Shown here in pieces: positions 24,445 through 32,366 of a stretch of DNA of 64,000 nt (position 1 is the stretch's first letter; every line of letters starts with the position of its first letter). The position numbers were made by a program, and so were the translations under genes. Below the pieces are notes generated by a model. It made no database searches and had not been told where the DNA came from. It saw only the letters and a program-made list of their open reading frames with translations. Origin of the DNA: Flammeovirga yaeyamensis (GTDB lineage Bacteria; Bacteroidota; Bacteroidia; Cytophagales; Flammeovirgaceae). The DNA lies in the NCBI RefSeq assembly GCF_018736045.1, contig NZ_CP076132.1, positions 1,535,501 through 1,599,500 on the forward strand, written 5' to 3'.

Positions 24445-24855
24445 ATGGGATTACATTTAAGAACAAATCATTATATATTTGAAATAGGAACAAGCGAATT
24501 CTTGACATCCTTTTTTGACACTATTGAAGTAAGACTAACAAAAGGACTTTTTGGGAAAAAATATCCTATCATATTGAATGAGTTATATCAAGGGAATCTT
24601 AATTATGAAAACTTAGACTTAGCAAAAAAAGAACTGAATGATATTCAAAAACGACTAAAAAAACTCAAACCCTCAAAAGTAGTTTGGGACAAATATGATA
24701 GAAATAAAAAGCCACCTTGGGGAAATAACATTAGTCCGGATATCACTAACCTTTCGAATTATTTTGTGACCTCTGGAGGAAAAGATTTATTTGAAGTGAT
24801 TTTACGAGCGATAGAAACTGCTAAATCTGAAAAGAGTGGAATAACAATTGAATAA
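24445..24855 (+). CDS. Imm70 family immunity protein
   Basis: 136 aa from the ATG at 24445; an in-frame TTG four codons earlier is less likely. 'MGLHLRTNHYIFEIGTSEFLTSFFDTI', 'YPIILNELYQGNLNYENLDLAKKELNDIQKRLKKL', 'KPPWGNNISPDITNLSNYFVTSGGKDLFEVI' is the pattern I associate with immunity protein 70 of polymorphic toxin systems. Imm70 proteins neutralise a cognate secreted toxin in the cytosol. No toxin gene is present nearby, so this is an orphan immunity gene, probably protecting against neighbours' toxins, for example those delivered by contact-dependent secretion. Confidence 0.75.
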   Translation: MGLHLRTNHYIFEIGTSEFLTSFFDTIEVRLTKGLFGKKYPIILNELYQGNLNYENLDLAKKELNDIQKRLKKLKPSKVVWDKYDRNKKPPWGNNISPDITNLSNYFVTSGGKDLFEVILRAIETAKSEKSGITIE

Positions 24856-25029
24856 AAAAATTAATAATTCTTTTGACACTCATTTGACTATTTGTGTAAG
24901 TATTATGAGGAAAGATCGGGGTAATGCCTAATTCTTTCTTTGTATAACACTTGAAATAGATTCAAAATTATTCTCATATTCTATCTATATTTATTTCAAT
25001 ATCTAAAACAACATTTAAACAAGACTAAA

Positions 25030-25548
25030 ATGTCAATGACTCAAGTAGCTTTTTTGAGTAAAGCAAACTTACCAACGAAAACCGAAATTGAAGAAATGAT
25101 CAATGCATTAGGCTATGACTTTGAAATTTTGGTAGATGTAGAAGATATCACAGAACTGAAAGAATTTTCTTGCTCAATAAATGGAAAAGAAACATTTTTT
25201 GAAATTTACTTTGACAAAACAACAGACATTATCAATGATTATGATTGGATAAAACCTGATATCACAAATCAGGACCTAGCAATATCATTCGTCTGGGGAG
25301 CGGATTTTGCCGCAGGAGCATGTATTGGACTAATTTCAATTGCCCTCATAGATAAATCACAAGCATTTATTTATTATTTGGATGATGAAATGAAATACTC
25401 AAGAGAAATGCTTTTAGAAGACATTCCTCAATTCTTAAATGAATTGGAAAATCAAAATACTGGAACATCAGTGGATCAAAAGCAAAAAGCAAATTTGGGT
25501 GTTAGTAAAAGAAGTTTTTGGGATAAGCTAAAAGGTGTATTCAACTAA
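25030..25548 (+). CDS. hypothetical protein, immunity-like
   Basis: 172 aa soluble acidic protein: 'AFLSKANLPTKTEIEEMINALGYDFEILVDVEDITELKEFSCSINGKETFFEIYFDKTTDII', then 'ISFVWGADFAAGACIGLISIALIDKSQAFIYYLDD'. The C-terminus is a flexible linker ending 'SFWDKLKGVFN'. No named family is assigned. The size, acidity and position between an Imm70 gene and another unknown gene fit an orphan immunity protein; this is inference. It is followed 24 bp later by a membrane-protein gene and is probably co-transcribed with it. Confidence 0.65.
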   Translation: MSMTQVAFLSKANLPTKTEIEEMINALGYDFEILVDVEDITELKEFSCSINGKETFFEIYFDKTTDIINDYDWIKPDITNQDLAISFVWGADFAAGACIGLISIALIDKSQAFIYYLDDEMKYSREMLLEDIPQFLNELENQNTGTSVDQKQKANLGVSKRSFWDKLKGVFN

Positions 25549-25572
25549 AAAGAGGATAAGACAAATATTAAA

Positions 25573-26217
25573 ATGACAAACAAAACCAAAATAATCGTTC
25601 TCATTTCCATCATTAGTATCATTGAACTACTACTCATAAAACCAATCATTCCTGCTTTCTATGGAATGAATTTGATGTGGAAGTCTTTATATGCTATTTC
25701 ACTGTTTGGTTTTCCTATACTTATCATCATTCCAATAGCTCTTTTGGTTGCCCCATTAGCCCTATTATTGAAAAGAAATCATTCATTCAAATCAGTTTGG
25801 CTAAGGTATACTCAGAATACTTTTTTGGTTTTTGGAATTGTTATACTAGCAATGAACACACTTTTGATGTTTTCAAAATTTGTTAAGGGTAATGATCCTT
25901 TTCCTCTGACTAAATATTCTGAGATAGAAGGTTATGCTGGAAATACCGATGATCTTAGAGCCGGTTTATTCGAAAACCAATTAGGTATGATCATAAGAGA
26001 TGAACAAAAGCAAATCGAAAGAGATTATAATGGAGATTCAACTATATATAAGATTGAATGGATTTCTAATAATGAATATCGATTAATCCATCAAGGAGAG
26101 AACAGAGGCATGAATGACACATTAGACGTTAAGATAACTTCTAATACTGCCGAATATTACGATTGTTACTTAAGGTTTGGAGAGTATGCTGACTATCAAC
26201 AAATATGGAAAAAATAA
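25573..26217 (+). CDS. hypothetical membrane protein
   Basis: 214 aa. Three hydrophobic helices lie at about 6-26, 40-66 and 83-103 ('IIVLISIISIIELLLI', 'ISLFGFPILIIIPIALLVAPLALLL', 'TFLVFGIVILAMNTLLMF'). A ~110-residue soluble C-terminal domain follows ('IYKIEWISNNEYRLIHQGENRGMNDTLDVKITSNTAEYYDCYLRFGEYADYQQIWKK'). The C-terminal pattern recalls small beta-rich domains found in Bacteroidota lipoproteins and immunity-type proteins, but I cannot name it. It is the last gene of the accessory island. Confidence 0.65.
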   Translation: MTNKTKIIVLISIISIIELLLIKPIIPAFYGMNLMWKSLYAISLFGFPILIIIPIALLVAPLALLLKRNHSFKSVWLRYTQNTFLVFGIVILAMNTLLMFSKFVKGNDPFPLTKYSEIEGYAGNTDDLRAGLFENQLGMIIRDEQKQIERDYNGDSTIYKIEWISNNEYRLIHQGENRGMNDTLDVKITSNTAEYYDCYLRFGEYADYQQIWKK

Positions 26218-26533
26218 GTATTAGGAATTATAAGAATAATTGTAGCTGAATTTTAATGGATTGTTGATTGAAGTTCTTTTTCTATAGAGTATCATAAACC
26301 AGTAAATATTAAATACATAAAAGCCTTTTCCTTCCCTTTGATAAAAATCACAGAATCATTAATTTACCCATAGGAAAGTCCGCTTCACTCTCTTTAATCA
26401 GAATTAGATTTTCCAATTAAATTTAAAAACCAAAAACAACACTCTACTATTTTTCTACGAATGCTTCTTTCATCAAGAAAGAATAAAGAATATAAACTCC
26501 CTTTAATATTACTCAGACTAAAATAAATTAATT
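26218..26533. other. 316-bp spacer at the right edge of the island
   Basis: AT-rich with no gene and no repeat of the helicase tail. I see no obvious attachment site. The promoter of the downstream hydrolase should lie in the last 100 bp. Confidence 0.5.
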
Positions 26534-27643
26534 ATGAGAACTAAAATTACAGCAGGACTTCTGTTTCTTGCTCTGAATGCAATGTATGTATTCAACTCCA
26601 ATGCGTGTACTGGTTTACGGTTAATCGCCAAAGATGGTGGGGTCGTGGTGGGAAGAACTTTAGAGTTTGGCCTTGATCCAAAATCTGACATCTTGGTGAT
26701 TCCTGCAGGAGAAAAAATTACGAGTTCACTGGCCGATAAATCAAAAGGTATAACCTATTCATCCAAGTATGGAATTGTCGGTGCCAATGGTTTTGGATTT
26801 GATATTCACGCGGATGGTGTCAACGAAAAAGGCTTATATGTCGGACTACACTATTTTCCAGGATATGCGAGTTACAACGAACCCAACTCTTCAAAGTACG
26901 AAGTATCCATGGCTCCCGAAGACTATGGCACTTGGTTGTTGGCTAATTTTGCATCCGTCGAAGAAGTGAAAGCCAACTTTAATAAGGTCCTTCTAGTGGA
27001 AAACCCCTTAGAAGTATTGGGCAATATAAGCTTACCAGCACATTTTATTGTTCATGATAAGTCGGGTGCCTGTGTGGTCATAGAACCATTAAATCAGACC
27101 TTGGTCATTTATGACAACCCAGTGGGAGTATTTACGAACTCACCTACTTTTGATTGGCACATGACCAACCTAAATAATTACATGAACCTCTCTGTAGTAA
27201 ACGTAGAACCTTTTGACTTTGCAGGTATAAAACTAAGAGCACCGGGTGAAGGAAGTGGTTTAAGAGGTTTACCGGGTGATGGAACACCTCCTTCACGTTT
27301 TGTTCGTGCAGCAATTTACTCACAAACCGCCATCCATCAAGAAACCGCCTCATTAGCTGTACCTCAAGTTTTTCATCTAATGAATAATTTTGATATCCCT
27401 GTGGGTTCTGTTCGAGATGTCGTTAAAACAGAAAATGGAACAAAAGTATTTAATGAGATTACTTCATGGACTACTGTGGTCGATTTGAAAAACCTGAGCT
27501 ATTCTTTTAAGACGTATCAAGGTCAAAAAGTATGTCAGGTGAATGTAGAGGAAGCTTTAAAAGCCGCAAAAGGGAAAGTACGTCATATTTCTATGGAGAC
27601 GGAATTTACGGTGGAGGATGTGAGTCATAAATTTAAGAATTGA
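26534..27643 (+). CDS. linear amide C-N hydrolase (choloylglycine hydrolase / penicillin V acylase family), exported
   Basis: 369 aa. The signal peptide ends at 'FNSNA', exposing Cys25 ('CTGLRLIAKDGGVVVGRTLEFG') as the N-terminal nucleophile, the standard maturation of this Ntn-hydrolase family. The next Arg and Asp of the active site lie in 'GRTLEFGLD' and 'GFGFDIHADGVNEKGL'. 'YDNPVGVFTNSPTFDWHMTNLNNYMNL' carries the family's Asn. Members cleave conjugated bile salts, penicillin V or N-acyl-homoserine lactones. In a marine bacterium, quorum-signal acyl-amide hydrolysis or scavenging is likelier than bile-salt metabolism (inference). It is periplasmic or secreted and monocistronic, with the tandem repeat array following. 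Confidence 0.9.
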   Translation: MRTKITAGLLFLALNAMYVFNSNACTGLRLIAKDGGVVVGRTLEFGLDPKSDILVIPAGEKITSSLADKSKGITYSSKYGIVGANGFGFDIHADGVNEKGLYVGLHYFPGYASYNEPNSSKYEVSMAPEDYGTWLLANFASVEEVKANFNKVLLVENPLEVLGNISLPAHFIVHDKSGACVVIEPLNQTLVIYDNPVGVFTNSPTFDWHMTNLNNYMNLSVVNVEPFDFAGIKLRAPGEGSGLRGLPGDGTPPSRFVRAAIYSQTAIHQETASLAVPQVFHLMNNFDIPVGSVRDVVKTENGTKVFNEITSWTTVVDLKNLSYSFKTYQGQKVCQVNVEEALKAAKGKVRHISMETEFTVEDVSHKFKN

Positions 27644-27660
27644 TTTCTTCCCTTCCCTTC

Positions 27661-28440
27661 CCTTGTACGGACGTTGCACTGCAACGTCCTTACGATACTA
27701 ATTTTATACCCGAAATATTTCATTAAGGAAGAAGAACTTTCTTTCTTCGATCTCATCTTATATTAAAATTTCGGTCATTCATTTTCTTTGGATTGGGATA
27801 ATTACTTCTCCCTTGTACGGACGTTGCATTGCAACGTCCCTACGGGATTGATTCATATCCAGAATATTTCATTTAGGAAAAGAACTTTCTTCATTCCATC
27901 TTATCTTTTATTAAAATCTCAAGCAATCATTTTTTTGGATTGTGATGATTGCTTCCCCCTTGTACGGACGTTGCATTGCAACGTCCCTACGTGATCGATA
28001 CATATCGGAATATTTTATTTGGGAAGAAGAACTTTCTTGATTCGATCTCATCTTTTATTAAAATCTCGGTCATTCATTTTCTTTGGATTGGGATAAATGC
28101 TTCGCCCTTGTATGGACGTTGCAGTGCAACGTCCGTACGGAATCGATTCATATCGGAATATTTTCTTTGGGAAGAAGAACTTTCTTCATTCCATCTTATC
28201 TTTTATAAAAATCTCATGCATTCATTTTTTTTGTATTGTGAAAATTGCTTCCCCCTTGTACGGACGTTGCATTGCAACGTCCCTACGGGATTGATTCATA
28301 TCCAGAATATTTCATTTAGGAAAAAGAACTTTCTTCCTTCGATCTCATCTTATATTAAAATCTTGGGCATTCATTTTCTTTGGATTGTGAAAATTGCTTC
28401 CCCCTTGTACGGACGTTGCATTGCAACGTCCCTACGAGGA
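27661..28440 (+). repeat. tandem array of six ~148-bp units with 21-bp near-palindromes
   Basis: GGACGTTGCA-x-TGCAACGTCC occurs at 27669-27689, 27819-27839, 27966-27986, 28114-28134, 28262-28282 and 28411-28431, at spacings of 150, 147, 148, 148 and 149 bp. The central base is C once, G once and T four times. Each palindrome is preceded by CCCTTGTACGG or a close variant and followed by a TACG-containing stretch. The spacers also repeat: an AGAACTTTCTT-type inverted segment, TCTCATCTT or CCATCTTATCTT, and TTGGATTG. The spacers are diverged but alignable, so this is a true tandem repeat, not a CRISPR. Confidence 0.92.
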
Positions 28441-28605
28441 GCACCATCTCATCTCGTATCAAAAAACCACTATTTAAATATGTTTATATTTTTATTTGTT
28501 TGAATTGAAACAATAATTCAACTAAGGCAGTATATATAATCAGAAGTTAGATGAATACGCTTAGTAGATAAGTGAAAAAAATTGAGAGAGAGTTAAGTTC
28601 AGATT

Positions 28606-28639
28606 ACCCTAATATCTATGATGTTAGGGTGTTTTTTTT
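28606..28639 (+). terminator. plus-strand terminator after the repeat array
   Basis: The stem ACCCTAA / TTAGGGT has an 11-nt loop and is followed by G and eight T. No protein gene ends just upstream, so it would terminate a transcript crossing the array or an unannotated small RNA. Confidence 0.7.
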
Positions 28640-28648
28640 GTATAAAAT

Positions 28649-28685
28649 AGCAAAGGTGATACTCATAATGAATATCACCTTTGCT
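28649..28685 (-). terminator. hpt terminator hairpin
   Basis: A perfect 13-bp stem AGCAAAGGTGATA / TATCACCTTTGCT with an 11-nt loop, 53 bp beyond the hpt stop. On the minus strand it is followed by TATTTTATA. Confidence 0.7.
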
Positions 28686-28737
28686 ATTTATGTATTGATA
28701 AGTGAATTTACGTATTAGGTTAAATTCAAATCAATAT

Positions 28738-29283
28738 TTATTTATCTTTTAGTACTAAGATTTCTGGAATGTTTCTACCGAAACCATCGTAGTCTAAACC
28801 GTAACCTACAACAAAACGAGGATCGATTTCAAAACCTACATAATTCACTGTAATAGGAATTTTTAATGCTTCAGGTTTGAACAATAACGCCACTACTTTT
28901 ACAGAAGCAGGTTCCATTCCTTCTAGGTCTTGGATTAACGCTTGCATTGTACGTCCTGTATCCACGATATCCTCTACAATAACGATATGCTTACCTTTTA
29001 CTTGATCAGCATTAAAACCAATCAGTTGTTTCACTTTACCTGTGCTCGAAGTACCTTCGTAAGAAGCATATTTCACAAAAGAAATTTCAAGTGGAGTTTT
29101 AATTTCTTTTACTAGATCAGAGGTAAACATAAAAGCACCGTTTAGAACACTTACAAAAAGAACCTCTTTTTCTTTGTATTCCGCAGTTAGTTCTTCACCT
29201 AAAGTTTGGATACGTTCAGCAATTTGTTCTCTACTAATAAACGGAACAAACTCTTTATCAAGAACTTTTGTTATTTCAGCCAT
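28738..29283 (-). CDS. hpt: hypoxanthine phosphoribosyltransferase
   Basis: 181 aa. The PRPP-binding motif is 'VIVEDIVDTGRTMQAL' (about 100-115). 'LFVSVLNGAFMFTSDLVKEI' is the N-terminal PRTase segment, 'SFVKYASYEGTSSTGKVKQL' is the flexible catalytic loop, and 'VNYVGFEIDPRFVVGYGLDYDGFGRNIPEI' is the purine-binding hood. It salvages hypoxanthine, and usually guanine, with PRPP to IMP or GMP in the cytosol. It is a single gene with a -7 box upstream and a strong hairpin downstream. Confidence 0.95.
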   Translation of the reverse strand: MAEITKVLDKEFVPFISREQIAERIQTLGEELTAEYKEKEVLFVSVLNGAFMFTSDLVKEIKTPLEISFVKYASYEGTSSTGKVKQLIGFNADQVKGKHIVIVEDIVDTGRTMQALIQDLEGMEPASVKVVALLFKPEALKIPITVNYVGFEIDPRFVVGYGLDYDGFGRNIPEILVLKDK

Positions 29284-29333
29284 GAGTGAAATTCTATAAT
29301 GATTGATATTTTTTCAATATTGTTTTAAAGAGA

Positions 29334-29341
29334 CAAATATA
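29334..29341 (-). promoter_or_regulatory. Bacteroidota -7 element for hpt
   Basis: On the minus strand the bases read TATATTTG, an exact TAnnTTTG match, 50 bp upstream of the hpt start codon. A clear -33 TTG at usual spacing was not found. Confidence 0.4.
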
Positions 29342-29489
29342 ATATGTTGAACGCAATATTAATTGTGAGTAAATCCTAAAAGAATAGATTATTTCAAGGT
29401 TTTGGATTTTTCATCAATTTCAATCAACTTTATTAGGTTGAAAAACACAATTAGACCATCAACCCACTAATAATTACGAAAATTTAGAT

Positions 29490-30098
29490 ATGTCTACAGA
29501 AGATAAAAAAGGATTTTTTTCAAGATTCGTCAATAATATAGAGGACTACATCAACAACCTAGTGACTTTAGAGGTGAAAACCATTGTTGGAGACTTTAAA
29601 GTGGAAGGGGAAAAGGATGAAGTAATTAAAGAGGATAATTCAGAGTTTAAAGTGATGAGTAGTGAGATTCATTTACTGAAAGGGGACATTACCTCTAAAG
29701 TAAGTGAAAGCTTGATTCAGGATAAATATGCTTGGGTAAGAGATTTTCATGCACAAAAAGAAGCACACGGACACCAAATCATTAACGATAATATCCGAGC
29801 GATTTATAGTCTTTTTGAATTGTATCAAAAAACGAAAGGGGTGAATGTGCCTGTTTCTGCACCGGAGAATTACTCTTCTCAACCTCAGCTAACACAACAT
29901 TCGGCAGCAGCTTATACGGCTCAGGAAGCATCGTTTAATCCTGTGGAAGCGGTACCTCCACCACCAACCTTCGAGGCTGCAGCAGAAGTGCATCCCGAAA
30001 TTCCAGATGTTCCCGCAGATCAAGCCATAGATTTTGAAGCACCTGCAGACGATTTTAATCAAATAGCCGATGAAGGCGACGATACGCCTAAACAATAA
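29490..30098 (+). CDS. hypothetical protein, first gene of a three-gene operon
   Basis: 202 aa. The N-terminal helix 'FSRFVNNIEDYINNLVTLEVKTIVGDFKVEGE' is followed by an alpha-rich part ('FKVMSSEIHLLKGDITSKVSESLIQDKYAWVRDFHAQKEAHGHQIINDNIRAIYSLFELYQKTKG'). From about 118 to the end it is disordered and rich in Pro, Ala, Glu and Asp. The block 'LVTLEVKTI' resembles 'LLTLEVNTI' near the start of the next gene's product, hinting at a shared interaction motif. No family is recognised. The next gene begins 7 bp after its stop. Confidence 0.75.
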   Translation: MSTEDKKGFFSRFVNNIEDYINNLVTLEVKTIVGDFKVEGEKDEVIKEDNSEFKVMSSEIHLLKGDITSKVSESLIQDKYAWVRDFHAQKEAHGHQIINDNIRAIYSLFELYQKTKGVNVPVSAPENYSSQPQLTQHSAAAYTAQEASFNPVEAVPPPPTFEAAAEVHPEIPDVPADQAIDFEAPADDFNQIADEGDDTPKQ

Positions 30099-30105
30099 CT
30101 GATCA

Positions 30106-30957
30106 ATGGAGAATTCTTTAAAATCTTTAGCAAGCGAACTTCTCACCTTAGAGGTAAATACCATCTTTAAAGAAAACACGACAGGAGCAAAAATGCCTGT
30201 GAACAAACGTGTGGCTTTAAGAGATATCATAGAGCGTTATCGAAAAGTATTATTGGAATACGATGTGGCGGTGAAGGCTCCTGTCACTTCCCCTCAGACC
30301 GATAAGAATGGCTTTGAGAAAACGGTATTGCAATGCACAGGGGCAGGGGAATATTCATTTATTGAAGTGAAGCACGCTGCAGTCAAAGGAAAAAATTATT
30401 ACGAAGAGCTTCAAAGTAAAATGCAATCTGATGAAGAATTGGAATTTCTGAAAAACAGGATTCAAATGCTTTATCGTATCGAAAGACAGTCGTCTGGAAT
30501 GATTGGTCTTTTTAAGAATCAAAGACTAAAATACGCTTCTGAAATAAAAAGTAGGAAGGAAGGCTTTGCCGAAGAATTTGATAAAGGAGGAGTGAACGAT
30601 GTATTGAATCCGTTTCCTTCACAAATGAAATCGCATGCTTGGAACAACGACATTACCCTTCAGGAAATGAATACCGTTCCTAATCTAGAATTAGATACCG
30701 ATCAGATTACCGCCATAAGAAAAGCATGGGAATTAGGCACCCAACAAGTCTTGCTTCAGACGGTGGTACAGATTGATGGAGACGTTACTTCTTATCTAAC
30801 TCCTAAGTTTGTACACCTTCCCCCTGAATTAAGAAATATGGTCATGAATTTCCATCAAAGTTCGACCAATGAAGCGACAGCACATTGGAGTTCTCTGTTT
30901 AAGGTGTTGGCCGATTTAACAGGACAAGCATTTTCTTCTTTATTCGGAAAAAAATAG
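30106..30957 (+). CDS. hypothetical protein, second gene of the operon
   Basis: 283 aa, no signal peptide and no clear membrane helix. It begins 'SLKSLASELLTLEVNTIFKENTTGAKMPVNKRVALRDIIERYRKVLLEYD'. A coiled-coil-like middle follows ('EELEFLKNRIQMLYRIERQSSGMIG'). The C-terminal region has 'TAIRKAWELGTQQVLLQTVVQIDGDVTSYL'. The segment 'VQIDGDVTSYLTP' matches 'IQLDADVINYFPN' in the third gene product. So gene 2 shares a motif with gene 1 at its start and with gene 3 near its end, suggesting interacting paralogous modules. I do not recognise a family. Confidence 0.75.
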   Translation: MENSLKSLASELLTLEVNTIFKENTTGAKMPVNKRVALRDIIERYRKVLLEYDVAVKAPVTSPQTDKNGFEKTVLQCTGAGEYSFIEVKHAAVKGKNYYEELQSKMQSDEELEFLKNRIQMLYRIERQSSGMIGLFKNQRLKYASEIKSRKEGFAEEFDKGGVNDVLNPFPSQMKSHAWNNDITLQEMNTVPNLELDTDQITAIRKAWELGTQQVLLQTVVQIDGDVTSYLTPKFVHLPPELRNMVMNFHQSSTNEATAHWSSLFKVLADLTGQAFSSLFGKK

Positions 30958-30962
30958 CGTAA

Positions 30963-31517
30963 ATGATAACTTCTCAACAAGCTGAAGAAAAATTACAATC
31001 CTTAAAAGCCTCCAAAGAGGCGGCACAGTTAATATGGAATTCTTTTGAAGAAGGAGGGGTGACGATTCATACCCCTTTTACTTTAAATGGAAAGCCGTAT
31101 GCCTTTTCTACGTTGATTCAGTTGGATGCCGACGTGATCAATTACTTTCCGAATATTAGTGATGCCGATTTCAACCTATACAGCAGAAAGCTAGAAAATG
31201 TGAGCAAAAGGCATTGGTATGAAGTTGAATTTGCCTTTTATAAACTAGGGTCGAGTAGACAACTTTGGTACTTACTCTCCGATATCATCTTATGGGGAAG
31301 CAATGCCATCGCTCTATTGTCATTGATGGATTTCGAGAACATTTTAACTACTTTGTATTGGTTATTATTGCCTGTCTTAAGTGGTGTGGTGAGAAAAAAG
31401 GTATTGAAAGTTGTCGCCCCTAAATTGTTGAGGTTCGCCTTCAACATCAAGAAATTTGTGGAGAGGATACTAAAAAAGAAGGAAAACAAGAAAAAGGAAA
31501 AAGCTATTTATTCGTAA
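30963..31517 (+). CDS. hypothetical membrane-associated protein, third gene of the operon
   Basis: 184 aa. The soluble N-terminal domain contains 'FTLNGKPYAFSTLIQLDADVINYFPNISDADFNLYSRKLENVSKRHWYEVEFAFYKL'. Two hydrophobic segments follow at about 99-137 ('LWYLLSDIILWGSNAIALLSLMDF', 'ILTTLYWLLLPVLSGVV'). The C-terminus is very basic ('KKFVERILKKKENKKKEKAIYS'). It starts 5 bp after gene 2, and its last 14 bp overlap the convergent DUF4249 gene. It is probably the membrane anchor of whatever complex the operon makes. Confidence 0.75.
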   Translation: MITSQQAEEKLQSLKASKEAAQLIWNSFEEGGVTIHTPFTLNGKPYAFSTLIQLDADVINYFPNISDADFNLYSRKLENVSKRHWYEVEFAFYKLGSSRQLWYLLSDIILWGSNAIALLSLMDFENILTTLYWLLLPVLSGVVRKKVLKVVAPKLLRFAFNIKKFVERILKKKENKKKEKAIYS

Positions 31518-32364
31518 CGGAATCAATTACTGCAAACACTTCAGAATCAGAGACAGATTCTACAGAAAGAAAACCTAATGGACTTTGACCCGCCTCCGTG
31601 GATGCAAAATTGGAAGGTGGGTTCTCTACCGAAGCGTTCGTTCCAGAGGCTTCAATTAAGTTATTTACCGCCACATAATAATTATAGACGGAAGCATCGA
31701 TACTTTTTAGATGTACCTGTATAGTATCCAAAGTACTAAAGGAAGTAAACGGATATTCCACAAACACACTTTTTCCATCAATCCCTTGATCGGTACTTAA
31801 TGGAATTCGGGTGGGAGTGAGCAAGACAAACTGTCCGTTTATCTTTTGAGAAACCCTCCAACTATAGTAATTCTGTTCCTTTTCGGGATCCGTAAAATGT
31901 ATTCTTACGATATAATTCTGATCACTTTCTCGAAATGAAATACGGTCAATAGGTACCTCTGTAGGTACTTTTACTTGCGCCTGAAATAGGGTATCTTGTT
32001 CCACTTCGTTACCAGGAAGGAAGACGTTAAGCGTATAGAATTGCTTAGGAATTAATCGAATTTGATTTTGAGGGACATATAACGCTCCAAAGCTAAAAGT
32101 GCCTTCATAGGTAAAAGGAAAGGTATTCGTACCAAAATTAGTTGGGAATAATACTACGGATGCGTTTTCGATCGGAGGAAAAGAGGTGGTGTCGTTAAAA
32201 GGCAATGACCTCGATAGCACAATCCTAGATAAAGAACTACTTTCTGATACATTTGCATCTATGATCGTTCGAGTTGCTCCTATAGGAACATCTAGAAAAA
32301 TGGGTTCTTCGCAACCCCAAAGAAGTAAAAGTAAAAAGAATAGTAATATGTCTCTTAGCCTCAT
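31504..32364 (-). CDS. DUF4249 family lipoprotein
   Basis: 286 aa. The lipoprotein signal ends at Cys18 in 'LLLLLWGCEEPI'. 'IIDANVSESSSLSRIVLSRSLPFNDTTSFPPIENASVVLFP' and the later 'NYYSWRVSQKINGQFV' segment are typical of DUF4249. These outer-membrane lipoproteins are encoded next to TonB-dependent receptors and are thought to assist substrate capture. Here the receptor gene lies 2 bp upstream in the same direction. It overlaps the end of the convergent operon by 14 bp. Confidence 0.88.
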   Translation of the reverse strand: MRLRDILLFFLLLLLWGCEEPIFLDVPIGATRTIIDANVSESSSLSRIVLSRSLPFNDTTSFPPIENASVVLFPTNFGTNTFPFTYEGTFSFGALYVPQNQIRLIPKQFYTLNVFLPGNEVEQDTLFQAQVKVPTEVPIDRISFRESDQNYIVRIHFTDPEKEQNYYSWRVSQKINGQFVLLTPTRIPLSTDQGIDGKSVFVEYPFTSFSTLDTIQVHLKSIDASVYNYYVAVNNLIEASGTNASVENPPSNFASTEAGQSPLGFLSVESVSDSEVFAVIDSVTNK

Positions 32365-32366
32365 TG

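Larger units (their letters stand above)
27644..28737. other. 1.1-kb non-coding region with repeat array and two hairpins
   Basis: Dominated by six ~148-bp tandem units (27661-28440). Then comes about 165 bp of AT-rich DNA, an isolated plus-strand terminator (28606-28639) and the long hpt terminator hairpin (28649-28685). The open frames across the array repeat with its period and are not genes. Confidence 0.75.

Noticed and set aside
26534-27643. A bile-salt hydrolase in the strict sense
   Set aside because: The fold and nucleophile Cys fit the wider family, but the setting gives no reason to prefer bile salts, so only the family-level call is made.
27661-28440. CRISPR array
   Set aside because: The repeated part is the whole ~148-bp unit, the spacers are alignable to one another and there are no cas genes.
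27788-28503. Overlapping open frames in the repeat array that encode repeated peptides
   Set aside because: They restart with the ~148-bp DNA period, cross the palindromes and carry no domain; they are by-products of the tandem repeat.
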